Made by a program: the position numbers and the translations under genes
Part shown: one piece after another, positions 19,178 to 27,450 of the stretch
How the letters are laid out: the number at the start of each line of letters is the position of its first letter
Numbering within the stretch: position 1 is the first letter of the stretch
NCBI RefSeq assembly: GCF_000176855.2
Contig: NC_015138.1
Coordinates: 1,302,001-1,366,000 of the forward strand
Direction: 5' to 3'
DNA from: Paracidovorax avenae ATCC 19860
GTDB lineage: Bacteria; Pseudomonadota; Gammaproteobacteria; Burkholderiales; Burkholderiaceae_C
DNA length: 64,000 nucleotides
Notes under the pieces: model-generated
The model's input: the letters and a program-made list of their open reading frames with translations, nothing else
Databases searched by the model: none
Told to the model about the DNA's origin: nothing

Positions 19178-19198
19178 CTCTTATATAAGAGTTAGAAT
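19178..19198 (+). promoter_or_regulatory. Perfect 14-bp palindrome abutting a -10 box
   Basis: CTCTTATATAAGAG at 19178-19191 is a perfect palindrome and is immediately followed by TAGAAT (19193-19198), a good -10 hexamer for the gene at 19262. A dimeric regulator bound here would cover the promoter spacer and so act as a repressor. The form resembles GntR-type operators, but I cannot name the regulator from sequence. Confidence 0.6.
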
Positions 19199-19261
19199 AC
19201 TGGTCAGTAGCGCCTGGCGGCGATCCTGCGGCGACTTCCCTCCACGACCCCCCGATCCCCC

Positions 19262-19591
19262 ATGGTTTCCCCCAACTCGAAAGAAGTCTTCATCCAAGGC
19301 ATCACCCACGACGGGAAAACCTTCCGCCCCAGCGACTGGGCCGAGCGCTTGGCGGGCGTCATGGGCCAGTTCCGGCCCGGCGGCGCCCGGCCGGGCAGCC
19401 ACCTGAGCTATTCCCCCTGGTGCGTGCCCACCACCATGAATGGCGTGAAGTGCGTGGTGGTCCACCGCGACCTGCAGACGCATGAACCCATGGCCTGGGA
19501 TTTCGTCATGAACTTCGCGCGCGACAACGGCCTGCAGGTGGCCGAGGCCTGCCTGCTGCCGGACGGCAACCCCGCTCCCGGCAAGGCCTGA
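19262..19591 (+). CDS. DUF3579 family protein
   Basis: A 109-residue protein matching the DUF3579 family found mainly in betaproteobacteria. Conserved stretches are QGITHDGKTFRPSDWAERLAG, the SYSPWCVP segment and GVKCVVVHRDL. It has no signal peptide or membrane helix, so it should be cytosolic. Function is unknown. It is a single-gene unit with its own promoter and an overlapping palindrome (19178-19198), diverging from argD. Confidence 0.85.
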   Translation: MVSPNSKEVFIQGITHDGKTFRPSDWAERLAGVMGQFRPGGARPGSHLSYSPWCVPTTMNGVKCVVVHRDLQTHEPMAWDFVMNFARDNGLQVAEACLLPDGNPAPGKA

Positions 19592-19698
19592 GCGCTTTTC
19601 TTTGCCCGCCGCGCTGTGCTCCGGGCACGGCTGCCGGCCACCGGGTCGGCGTCCGCGTCTTCATTCCTCTGCCGCTGGCAGCCACTCTCACCATCCAT

Positions 19699-19736
19699 AA
19701 AAAAACCGCGCTGACGGCGGAAGCCATTCAGCGCGG
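19699..19736 (-). terminator. Rho-independent terminator of mqo
   Basis: Read on the minus strand, CCGCGCTGA and TCAGCGCGG form a perfect 9-bp stem (13-base loop), followed by seven T. It lies 27 bases beyond the mqo stop codon. Confidence 0.9.
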
Positions 19737-19762
19737 CCGGGTACGGCACCGGAGCGTCGAGC

Positions 19763-21475
19763 TCAGAGTGCCTGCATGTCCTTGTTCAGGACCCGCGGAG
19801 CGGCCGATGCCGGTGCCGCAGGTGCCGCAGCGGCGGGCGCTGCCGGCTGCGTGGCGGACGGAGCGAGGTCGGCCGGAACATCCAGGTAGGGCAGGTGCAG
19901 GGCCGTGCTGGTCATGCGCCGGATCTCGTTGGTCGTGGCCGGGCTGTCGTTGATCTTGCGGCCATACGACGGGATGATCTGCTGCAGGCGTGGCTTCCAG
20001 CCGGCGTCCGTCATCTGCCGGGGAAACGCCTTGGCCATCAGGTTCAGCATGATGTAGGGCGCCGTCGATGCGCCAGGAGAGGCGCCCATCAGGGCCGCGA
20101 TGGTTCCGTCGGCATCCGTCACGACTTCCGTGCCGAACTGCAGCACCGCGCCTTTTTCCGGGTCGCGCTTGATCACCTGCACGCGCTGCCCCGCTGTGAT
20201 CAGGCGCCAGTCCTCGCGCCTGGCCTGCGGGAAGTAGGCCTGCAGTTCCTTGTAGCGGTCTTCGTCGGTAAGTTCCGCCTGCTGCAGCAGGTACTTCACC
20301 AGGTCCAGGTTATGGATGCCCACGCGCAGCATACCCACGAGGTTGTCGTGCGTGACGGAGGAGAACAGGTCGAACCAGGAGCCGTTCTTGAGGAACTTCG
20401 TGGTGGCCAGTGCGAAGGGGCCGAAGAGCACGACCGGCTTGCCGTCCAGGTTGCGGGCGTCCATGTGCGGGACCGACATCGGCGGGGAGCCGGTCGAGGC
20501 GATGCCGTACGCCTTCACGTCATGCCGCGCGGTCAACTCGGGGTTCTCTGTGGCGAGGAACTGCCCGCCCACGGGGAAACCTGCGTAGTTCTTCGACTCG
20601 GGAATGCCCGATGCCTGCAGCAGCTTGAGGGCCGCGCCGCCAGCGCCCACGAAGACGAAGCGGGCCTTGATGGTCTTTTCCTTGCCGCCCTCGGCCAGCT
20701 GGGCCACGGTCACGTTCCAGGTCTTGTCGGCGTTCTGGCGCAGCGCGCGCACTTCCTGCTGCAGGCTCAGCGTGAAGTTCGGGCTCTTGCGCAGGCCCGC
20801 CATGAGCTGGTTCGTCACCGCGCCGTAGTTCACGTCGGTACCCAGGGGCATGTAGGTGGCGGCCACCTTCTGGGCAGGATCGCGGCCCTCGATCATCAGC
20901 GGAGCCCACTTCCGGATCTGGGCCTGGTCCTCCGAGTACTGCATGCCGTAGAAGAGCGGATTGCGCACCAGTGCGGCGTGGCGCTTGCGCAGGTAGGCGA
21001 TGTTGTCGTCGCCCCAGACGAAGCTCATGTGGGGCGTCGGGTTGATGAAGGTGCCCGGCGCCTGCATGGCGCCCCGGCCGATCTGGTGCGCCCAGAACTG
21101 GCGCGACACCTCGAACTGCTCGGCGATGCCCACTGCGCGTTTGGTTTCGATGGATCCGTCGGGAAGCTGCGGTGTGTAGTTCAGTTCCGCGAAGCCCGAA
21201 TGCCCCGTGCCTGCGTTGTTCCAGCCATTGGAGCTTTCCAGGGCCACGCCGTCCAGGCGCTCGAAGACCTGGATCTTCCAGTCGGGCTGCAGTTCCTGCA
21301 GGTAGGTGGCCAGCGTGGTGCTCATGGTGCCTGCGCCGACCATCGCGACATCGATGGGCTGGTCGTTTTCGGCGGGGGGGACGGAGCGGGGGAAGAGGGG
21401 CCAGTACAGGAACAGTACAGCGGCCAGGGCGAGCACCAGCAGGGTGCCGGACAAGGCTTTGATCGTCTTTTTCAT
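19763..21475 (-). CDS. mqo: Malate:quinone oxidoreductase, membrane-anchored form
   Basis: A 570-residue FAD enzyme that oxidises malate to oxaloacetate and passes electrons to quinone. The FAD motif is [18 protein letters not shown], and the family patterns [20 protein letters not shown] and [10 protein letters not shown] are present. Unlike typical ~500-residue MQOs it starts with a membrane helix (residues ~6-24, [19 protein letters not shown]), then a short linker, so it may be anchored; the C-terminus ends in an Ala/Pro-rich tail. It is a single-gene unit with its own terminator. Confidence 0.94.
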   Translation of the reverse strand: MKKTIKALSGTLLVLALAAVLFLYWPLFPRSVPPAENDQPIDVAMVGAGTMSTTLATYLQELQPDWKIQVFERLDGVALESSNGWNNAGTGHSGFAELNYTPQLPDGSIETKRAVGIAEQFEVSRQFWAHQIGRGAMQAPGTFINPTPHMSFVWGDDNIAYLRKRHAALVRNPLFYGMQYSEDQAQIRKWAPLMIEGRDPAQKVAATYMPLGTDVNYGAVTNQLMAGLRKSPNFTLSLQQEVRALRQNADKTWNVTVAQLAEGGKEKTIKARFVFVGAGGAALKLLQASGIPESKNYAGFPVGGQFLATENPELTARHDVKAYGIASTGSPPMSVPHMDARNLDGKPVVLFGPFALATTKFLKNGSWFDLFSSVTHDNLVGMLRVGIHNLDLVKYLLQQAELTDEDRYKELQAYFPQARREDWRLITAGQRVQVIKRDPEKGAVLQFGTEVVTDADGTIAALMGASPGASTAPYIMLNLMAKAFPRQMTDAGWKPRLQQIIPSYGRKINDSPATTNEIRRMTSTALHLPYLDVPADLAPSATQPAAPAAAAPAAPASAAPRVLNKDMQAL

Positions 21476-21789
21476 GGAGCACGAAGGCAGCGAGCGAAAA
21501 AGCCTGCCGTCAGGAAGGGGCAGGCCGGGCGGTGCTACCGGAGAACGGGAATTTTTGGAAGCGGGATTCTCCCATCAAAGTGAAAACCTTGGCGAAAATC
21601 AAGCTTCATTTTCCCAGCTCGTGGTATTGGGGGTATCAATACAGTGGGCAATGCGCAACCGACGCTGCCGGCGGCAGGGGCCGGAAACGAAAAAACCGCC
21701 CGAAGGCGGTTTTCCGTTTTCCTGCTGACAGCGCACCCGTTGCAAACGGCGGGCGGCAAGGCCACCCGGGCTGTTTTGCCTGAAGAGGG
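21476..21789. other. Intergenic region between rpsT and mqo
   Basis: This 314-base gap contains the rpsT terminator (21692-21713) and presumably the mqo promoter in the AT-richer half (about 21540-21660). No coding potential on either strand looks real, and no exact -35/-10 pair could be fixed. Confidence 0.6.
21692..21713 (-). terminator. Terminator downstream of rpsT
   Basis: AAAACCGCC-CGAA-GGCGGTTTT is a perfect 9-bp stem with a stable tetraloop and A/T tracts on both sides, so it could work in either direction. It lies about 77 bases beyond the rpsT stop. Confidence 0.9.
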
Positions 21790-22089
21790 TCAGGCGGCCA
21801 GTGCCAGGGCTTTCACCTTGGCGGACAGGCGGCTCTTGTCGCGAGCGGCCTTGTTCTTGTGGAAGATGCCCTTGTCGGCGATCGTATCGACCACGGACTG
21901 CATCTTCGCGAACAGTTCGGAGGCCTTCGTCTTGTCGCCGGCCAGAACGGCCTTCTCGACGTTCTTGACGGCGGTACGGTACTTCGAGCGCAGCGAGGTG
22001 TTGGCTGCGTTCAGCTTCACGTCCTGGCGCGCGCGCTTGCGGCCGGAGGCGAGGCGGGGGTTCTTTTTCTTGGGCTTGGCAGATGCCAT
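21790..22089 (-). CDS. rpsT: 30S ribosomal protein S20
   Basis: A 99-residue basic protein of the 30S subunit that binds 16S rRNA. The N-terminus [19 protein letters not shown] and the central [16 protein letters not shown], with the ending [11 protein letters not shown], are characteristic. Monocistronic, with a strong terminator, and divergent from murJ with 131 bases between the starts, as is common for rpsT and murJ. Confidence 0.98.
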   Translation of the reverse strand: MASAKPKKKNPRLASGRKRARQDVKLNAANTSLRSKYRTAVKNVEKAVLAGDKTKASELFAKMQSVVDTIADKGIFHKNKAARDKSRLSAKVKALALAA

Positions 22090-22220
22090 GATGTGTTCCT
22101 TAGGTGTCTGAGGATGATGTCAGCAAAGCCGGCGATTATAGCCCACGCCGCCGCGGGGCCCTTCACCGGCCCCTGCCGCGGGGCGGCGGGCCACGGTGCG
22201 CAGCGCATACACTCCTGCCC

Positions 22221-23786
22221 GTGTCCCTGTTCAAAGCCGCCTCCACCGTCTCCCTGCTGACCCTGGCCTCCCGCGTGACGGGGCTGGCGCGCGATCTGCT
22301 CATGGCATCGATGTTCGGCGCGAGCGCCCTCACCGACGCCTTCAACGTCGCCTTCCGCATTCCCAACCTGTTCCGCCGCCTCTTCGCCGAAGGGGCATTC
22401 AGCCAGGCCTTCGTGCCCGTGCTGGCCACGCACCGGGCGCAGCATGGCGAGGACTCCACGCGCGCGCTGGTATCGAGCGTGGCCACCGCGCTCTTCTGGG
22501 TGCTGCTGTTCACCTGCCTGGCGGGCGTGCTGGGCGCGCCGCTGCTGGTCTGGCTGCTGGCCAGCGGCCTGCGGCAGAACCCCGAGGGCTACGGCGCGGC
22601 CGTGCTGATGACGCGCTGGATGTTCCCCTACATCGGCTTCATGTCGCTGGTGGCACTGTCCGCCGGCGTGCTCAATACCTGGAAGCGCTTCGCCGTGCCG
22701 GCGGCCACGCCGGTGCTGCTCAACCTCTGCATGATCCTCGCCGCGTGGCTGGGCGCGCCGCAACTGGCCGCCCGCGGCATCGAGCCCATCTACGCCATGG
22801 CGGGAGGGGTGATGCTGGGCGGGATCGCGCAACTGGCCGTGCAATTGCCGGCGCTCCATCGCCTCCGGCTGCTGCCGCGCATCGGCATGACTCCTGGCGC
22901 GGTCCGGACCGCCTGGCAGGCGCCGGGGGTGCGGCGCATCCTCACGCTCATGGGGCCGGCGCTGCTGGGCGTGGGCGTGGCGCAGATCTCCCTGATGATC
23001 AACACGCAGATCGCGTCCTACCTGGCTCCGGGCAGCGTCACCTGGCTGTTCTACGCGGACCGCCTGATGGAGTTCCCCACCTCGCTGCTGGGCGTCGCCC
23101 TGGGCGTGGTGCTCACGCCGCAGCTGGCGGCCGCCCGTGCCGCCGGTGACGCGCAGCGCTATTCCGCCATGCTGGACTGGGGCCTGCGCATCGTGGTGGT
23201 GCTGTCCGTGCCGTGCGCCGTGGCCCTGCTCACCTTCGCGCAGCCGCTGGTGGCCACGCTGTTCCACCATGGTGCACTGCACGATGGCGACGTGGGGCAG
23301 ATCGCCCTGGCGCTCGCCGGCTATGGCGTGGGGTTGCTGGGTCTCGTCGCCATCAAGGTGCTCGCTCCCGGGTACTACGCCAGCCAGGACATCCGCACTC
23401 CCGTGCGCATCGCGGTCGCAGTGCTGTGCGTGACCCAGCTGCTGAACGCCGTCCTGGTGCCGACGCTGGAACATGCGGGCCTGGCGCTGTCCATCGGGCT
23501 GGGCGCGCTGGTGAATGCCACGTGGCTGCTGGTGGGGCTGCTGCGCCGCGGCAGCTTCCAGCCGCAGCCCGGCTGGGGGCGCCTGCTGCTGCAGGTCGTG
23601 GCAGCCAGCGCCCTGCTGGCGATCTTCCTGATCTGGGCCAGCCGGTACATCGACTGGATCGCGATGCGGGCCCACGAGGCACAGCGCGTGGGGTGGCTTG
23701 CGGTGTTCCTGACGGGGGCCGCGGTGCTGTACTTTGGCGCGCTGTGGGCGGCGGGAATGAAGCTGCGCCAACTGCTGCGCCGCTGA
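22221..23786 (+). CDS. murJ: Lipid II flippase MurJ
   Basis: A 521-residue MATE/MOP-type inner-membrane protein that flips lipid II for peptidoglycan synthesis. About 14 hydrophobic helices run through the protein. The start LTLASRVTGLARDLLMA and NLFRRLFAEGAFSQAFVPV are MurJ hallmarks. The start is taken as GTG 22221 (SLFKAASTVSLLTL), because the longer frame upstream carries non-conserved Arg/Pro residues; a CATACACT -10-like box just upstream implies a very short leader. Confidence 0.95.
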   Translation: MSLFKAASTVSLLTLASRVTGLARDLLMASMFGASALTDAFNVAFRIPNLFRRLFAEGAFSQAFVPVLATHRAQHGEDSTRALVSSVATALFWVLLFTCLAGVLGAPLLVWLLASGLRQNPEGYGAAVLMTRWMFPYIGFMSLVALSAGVLNTWKRFAVPAATPVLLNLCMILAAWLGAPQLAARGIEPIYAMAGGVMLGGIAQLAVQLPALHRLRLLPRIGMTPGAVRTAWQAPGVRRILTLMGPALLGVGVAQISLMINTQIASYLAPGSVTWLFYADRLMEFPTSLLGVALGVVLTPQLAAARAAGDAQRYSAMLDWGLRIVVVLSVPCAVALLTFAQPLVATLFHHGALHDGDVGQIALALAGYGVGLLGLVAIKVLAPGYYASQDIRTPVRIAVAVLCVTQLLNAVLVPTLEHAGLALSIGLGALVNATWLLVGLLRRGSFQPQPGWGRLLLQVVAASALLAIFLIWASRYIDWIAMRAHEAQRVGWLAVFLTGAAVLYFGALWAAGMKLRQLLRR

Positions 23787-23863
23787 AGCCCTGCAAAAAA
23801 TTTACCAATGCGTGGGATGCGTCTGCTTGACGCCCCCCGGCGCACGCCCGTACAACCACTGGC

Positions 23864-24715
23864 ATGGCTCTGAGCTATTCCCTCCCGACACCGCTCGAAT
23901 ACTTCGCCGCCCTCGTGCAGAGCGACGAACAATTCCCCCTGCTGGAAGCCGCGGCCTGCATCGCCCACGACGAATACCCCGAATTCGACGTGCAGCAGCT
24001 GCTTGGCGACATGGACCAGTTGCTGGCGCGTGTGCGCCGCCGGTTGCCGGAGGATGCTTCGTCGCTGCAGCGGCTGCGGTCGCTCAACCAGTTCTTCTTC
24101 CACGACCTGGGCTTCGGTGGCAACGTCAACAACTACTACGACCCGGACAACAGCTATCTGAACGCCGTGCTGCGCACGCGCCGGGGCATTCCGATTTCCC
24201 TGGCCGTGCTGTGGATGGAGCTGGCGCAGGGGCTGGGGCTGCATGCGCGGGGCATCTCGTTTCCCGGGCATTTCATGGTCAAGGTGCTGCTGCCGCGCGG
24301 GCAGGTGGTGCTGGATCCGACCACGGGCCAGTCCCTGTCCCGCGAAGACCTGGCCGAGCGGCTGGAGCCGTTCCGGCGGCGCAGCGGCCTGGTGGACGAT
24401 TTCGAAGTTCCCCTGGGGCTCTACCTGCAGGCCGCCCCGGCCCGCGAGGTCATCGCCCGCATGCTGCGCAACCTGAAGGAAATCCACCGGTCCCAGCAGG
24501 ACTGGGGGCGCCTCGCGGCCGTGCAGGAACGGCTGGTGCTGCTGCTGCCCGACGCCTGGGGCGAGTGGCGGGACCGCGGCCTCGCGCGGGCCGAACTCGG
24601 CCATGCGGAAGGGGCGGTGTCGGACCTCGAAACCTATCTGGCCCATGCCGAGGACGCGCTAGACGTCGATGCCATCGCCGCGCGGCTCGAGCAGCTGCGG
24701 CGTACCGGCGACTGA
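23864..24715 (+). CDS. SirB1-type transglutaminase-like/TPR protein
   Basis: A 283-residue protein of the SirB1 family. The N-terminal two thirds are transglutaminase-like: LNQFFFHDLGFGGNVNNYYDP, RRGIPISLAVLWMELAQ and FPGHFMVKV are the family core. The last ~80 residues form tetratricopeptide-like helices. In other bacteria it neighbours protein-release or murein genes, but the activity is not known. It converges on queF with only two bases between the stop codons. Confidence 0.9.
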   Translation: MALSYSLPTPLEYFAALVQSDEQFPLLEAAACIAHDEYPEFDVQQLLGDMDQLLARVRRRLPEDASSLQRLRSLNQFFFHDLGFGGNVNNYYDPDNSYLNAVLRTRRGIPISLAVLWMELAQGLGLHARGISFPGHFMVKVLLPRGQVVLDPTTGQSLSREDLAERLEPFRRRSGLVDDFEVPLGLYLQAAPAREVIARMLRNLKEIHRSQQDWGRLAAVQERLVLLLPDAWGEWRDRGLARAELGHAEGAVSDLETYLAHAEDALDVDAIAARLEQLRRTGD

Positions 24716-24717
24716 CC

Positions 24718-25563
24718 CTACTGCCGCGCCGTGCGGATGTTGGCCGGCAGCGCCTGGGGATGGCTCGTGCGCAGCGGGTTGATGTCCAGCCCGCCGCGCC
24801 GGGTGTAGCGCGCATACACCGACAGCTTGATCGGGCGGCAGCGCGTCCACAGGTCCATGAAGATGCGCTCCACGCACTGTTCGTGGAACTCGTTGTGGTT
24901 GCGGAAGCTGACCAGGTACTGCAGCAGGCCGGCCTGGTCGATCTGGGCCCCGCTGTACTGGATGCGCACGCTGCCCCAGTCCGGCTGTCCCGTCACCAGG
25001 CAATTGCTCTTGAGCAGGTGGCTGGTGAGCGTTTCCGTGACGGGGGCTTCGCCGTGGTTCGCATGCAGCAACTCCGGGGCGGGGGTGTAGTGCGTGCACT
25101 CCACGTCCAGGCGGTCCAGCAGCAGGCCGTCGAGTTCCTGCACGGGCTCGCGGTCGAACATCTCGGGCAGCACCAGTTTCACGCCCACGGTCGCCTGGCG
25201 GTCCGAACCGCGCCACGCAGCCTCGCTGATGTCCGTCCGGATGCGCGCCTGCACTTCCGCGGCATCCGCGAATCGCGTGTTGTTGAAGCTGTTCAGGTAG
25301 AGCTTGAACGACTTGCTCTCGATGATGTTGGGCGTCTCGCAGGGCACGGTGATGTGCGCGAGCGCGACCTGCGGCTTGCCGCGCAGGTTCAGCCATGACA
25401 GCTCGAAGGCGGTCCACAGGTCCGCCCCGAAAAAGGGCGGGGCGCCCGTCACGCCGATCTCGTCGCGCTTGGGCTGGCGGGGCAGGGGGAACAGCAGCGA
25501 GGCGTCGTACTGGTCGGCGTAGCCGGAGACGCGGCCCAGCTGGGATTGGTCGGGAGTATTCAT
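24718..25563 (-). CDS. queF: NADPH-dependent 7-cyano-7-deazaguanine reductase
   Basis: A 281-residue QueF of the long (E. coli) type with two T-fold halves. It reduces preQ0 to preQ1 in queuosine synthesis for tRNA modification. The NADPH motif [17 protein letters not shown] lies in the N-terminal half, and the catalytic cysteine is in [17 protein letters not shown] 25563 starts the conserved N-terminus. Other queuosine genes are not in this window, and no preQ1 riboswitch-like leader was recognised. Confidence 0.95.
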   Translation of the reverse strand: MNTPDQSQLGRVSGYADQYDASLLFPLPRQPKRDEIGVTGAPPFFGADLWTAFELSWLNLRGKPQVALAHITVPCETPNIIESKSFKLYLNSFNNTRFADAAEVQARIRTDISEAAWRGSDRQATVGVKLVLPEMFDREPVQELDGLLLDRLDVECTHYTPAPELLHANHGEAPVTETLTSHLLKSNCLVTGQPDWGSVRIQYSGAQIDQAGLLQYLVSFRNHNEFHEQCVERIFMDLWTRCRPIKLSVYARYTRRGGLDINPLRTSHPQALPANIRTARQ

Positions 25564-25579
25564 GGTGTGTCCGCCGGCG

Positions 25580-26512
25580 TCATTCGAAGCGCCGTTCGCG
25601 CAGCCACTTCGTGGCGATCCACTTGTCGCCGGCGACGACAGGGGCTCCGCCATGGAGCGTGCGCGTGGAAGGGTGGGGGCGCTCGTAGCTGAAGAACACC
25701 GCGTTCCCGCGGCGTGGAGCCACCTCCAGATGCACGTCGGGGAAGGTGGTGCCACCGCCCTTTTCCGGATCGTTGAGGTAGATGACGATCGTGGCCACCC
25801 GCTGCCCGCCCCGGCGCAGGATGGTCGGCGTGCCGGGCTCCGTGGGGTCGAAATAGTCGTAGTGGGGCTTGTATTCGGCGCCGGGCCGGTAGTGCAGCAC
25901 CTGCAGGCCCTCGCCGTTTTCCAGGGGCCAGTTCACCAGCCGGGCGATGCGCGCCTCCAGCTTGGCCACCATGGGGTTTTCCTCGCGCTGGAAGAACATG
26001 CCGTTGCTGGTGCGGTCGTCGTTGACTTCCTCGCCGCCCGTGCGCGTGGCGACGGTGAGCGACCGGGCCATGCGGGGGCGGGCCGCATCGATGATGGCGT
26101 CGCATTCCTCCGGCGACAGCAGGTTGCCGAACAGCACCACGCGCGGCTGGGCCATGGCCATGAGCACGTCCACGCGGCGGTCGCCGACGTCGATGCTGCC
26201 GGGGGATTCCGCCAGGTCCGGCTCGGGCACGCGCGAGGCTGCTGGATGGCCCTGCTGCACCGCCAGCGTGTCCAGGTGCTCGCGCAGCACGTGTTCCATC
26301 GCATAGGTGGCCACCTCCTCGCTCCAGCCCGCGTCGAGCATGGATTGCAGCACGGCGGGCGCACCGAAGCCGGCCTGCGCCTGCGCGACGATCCAGGTGC
26401 GCAGTTCCGGCGTGATGGATTGGGAGAGGGCGGCGTCCGTGTCGGCGCGCGCTGCAACGGGGCGGTTGGCGGACATGTGTTCGGTCGGGAAAGTGGGTGG
26501 GGATGCAGCCAT
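25580..26512 (-). CDS. 2OG-Fe(II) oxygenase, prolyl 4-hydroxylase-like
   Basis: A protein of about 310 residues with a C-terminal prolyl-4-hydroxylase-type dioxygenase domain. The iron-binding triad appears as H-x-D in KPHYDYFDP and a distal His in [10 protein letters not shown], and the 2-oxoglutarate lysine is in GDKWIATKW. The substrate is unknown; a hydroxylated prolyl protein is one possibility. The first ~90 residues are a helical extension not needed for catalysis. Starts at 26512 and 26476 are both possible and neither has a clear ribosome site. It lies 16 bases upstream of queF, so the two may share a transcript. Confidence 0.85.
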   Translation of the reverse strand: MAASPPTFPTEHMSANRPVAARADTDAALSQSITPELRTWIVAQAQAGFGAPAVLQSMLDAGWSEEVATYAMEHVLREHLDTLAVQQGHPAASRVPEPDLAESPGSIDVGDRRVDVLMAMAQPRVVLFGNLLSPEECDAIIDAARPRMARSLTVATRTGGEEVNDDRTSNGMFFQREENPMVAKLEARIARLVNWPLENGEGLQVLHYRPGAEYKPHYDYFDPTEPGTPTILRRGGQRVATIVIYLNDPEKGGGTTFPDVHLEVAPRRGNAVFFSYERPHPSTRTLHGGAPVVAGDKWIATKWLRERRFE

Positions 26513-26577
26513 CGGCAACCGGGTACGTTAACCCCCGTGCCAAACACGGCCGCGGAGTGCGGTTTTTAGGGCGTGCC

Positions 26578-27357
26578 TCAGCCGGCGTCCCGGCGGCGGA
26601 AGACGAGGCGGTCCTGCGCCGAGGCGGACGCGTCGAACGCATAGCCTTCGAGATCGAACCCTTCCAGCTGGCGGGGCGCCACCACGCGGTGCTGGATGGC
26701 ATAGCGCGCCATCAGCCCGCGGGCGCGCTTGGCATGGAAGCTGATGATCTTGTAGCGGCCTGCCTTCCAGTCCTCGAACACGCATTCGATCACGCGGGCC
26801 TTCAGCACGGCGGTGTCCACGGATTTGAAGTATTCCTGGGAGGCGAGGTTCACCACCACCGGCGTGGCGTCGGCCGCGAGGCGCTGGTTCAGGTGCTCTG
26901 CGATGCGCTTGCCCCAGAACCGGTAGAGATTGGCACCAGCCTCGGTGGCCAGCCGCGTGCCCATCTCCAGGCGGTAAGGCTGCATCCGGTCGAGGGGGCG
27001 CAGCACGCCGTAGAGGCCGCTCAGGATGGCGACATGGTCCTGTGCCCAGCGCAATCCGTCGCCGTCCAGGCTCCGGGCATCCAGGCCCTCATAGACATCG
27101 CCGTTGAACGCGAAGAGCGCCTGGCGGGCGTTGCCGGCCGTGAACCGCGGCGACCATGCGGCATAGCGTGCGGCATTGAGCCCGGCCAGCGCGTCGCTGA
27201 TATCCATCAGGGACGCGAGTTCCTGCGGAGACTTCTCGCGCAGCACGCCGATGAGCTGCGTGGATTCGGGAATGAAAGGGGGAAGGGTGTGGGCCAGCCC
27301 TGGCGGCAGCGGGGTGTCGTAATCCAGGGATTTGGCGGGAGACAGCAGGAACAGCAT
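26578..27357 (-). CDS. yaaA: Peroxide stress protein YaaA
   Basis: A 259-residue DUF328/YaaA protein. In E. coli YaaA limits intracellular free iron and protects DNA during hydrogen peroxide stress. Signatures are [10 protein letters not shown] at the N-terminus, [42 protein letters not shown] and [18 protein letters not shown] 27357 leads directly into the conserved N-terminus. It lies 65 bases upstream of the oxygenase gene on the same strand and 93 bases downstream of rne. Confidence 0.95.
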   Translation of the reverse strand: MLFLLSPAKSLDYDTPLPPGLAHTLPPFIPESTQLIGVLREKSPQELASLMDISDALAGLNAARYAAWSPRFTAGNARQALFAFNGDVYEGLDARSLDGDGLRWAQDHVAILSGLYGVLRPLDRMQPYRLEMGTRLATEAGANLYRFWGKRIAEHLNQRLAADATPVVVNLASQEYFKSVDTAVLKARVIECVFEDWKAGRYKIISFHAKRARGLMARYAIQHRVVAPRQLEGFDLEGYAFDASASAQDRLVFRRRDAG

Positions 27358-27450
27358 CGGTGCGGATTCCCTCGGGGCGAACGGATGGTGCGTAAAAATG
27401 CGGACGGCCGGCGGCGCCATGCACATGGCGCCGCCGGCCGTCCGGGTCCG

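Noticed and set aside
24718..25563. A possible preQ1 riboswitch near queF
   Set aside because: The queF leader is only 16 bases after the upstream oxygenase gene and has no pseudoknot-like or A-rich tail sequence.
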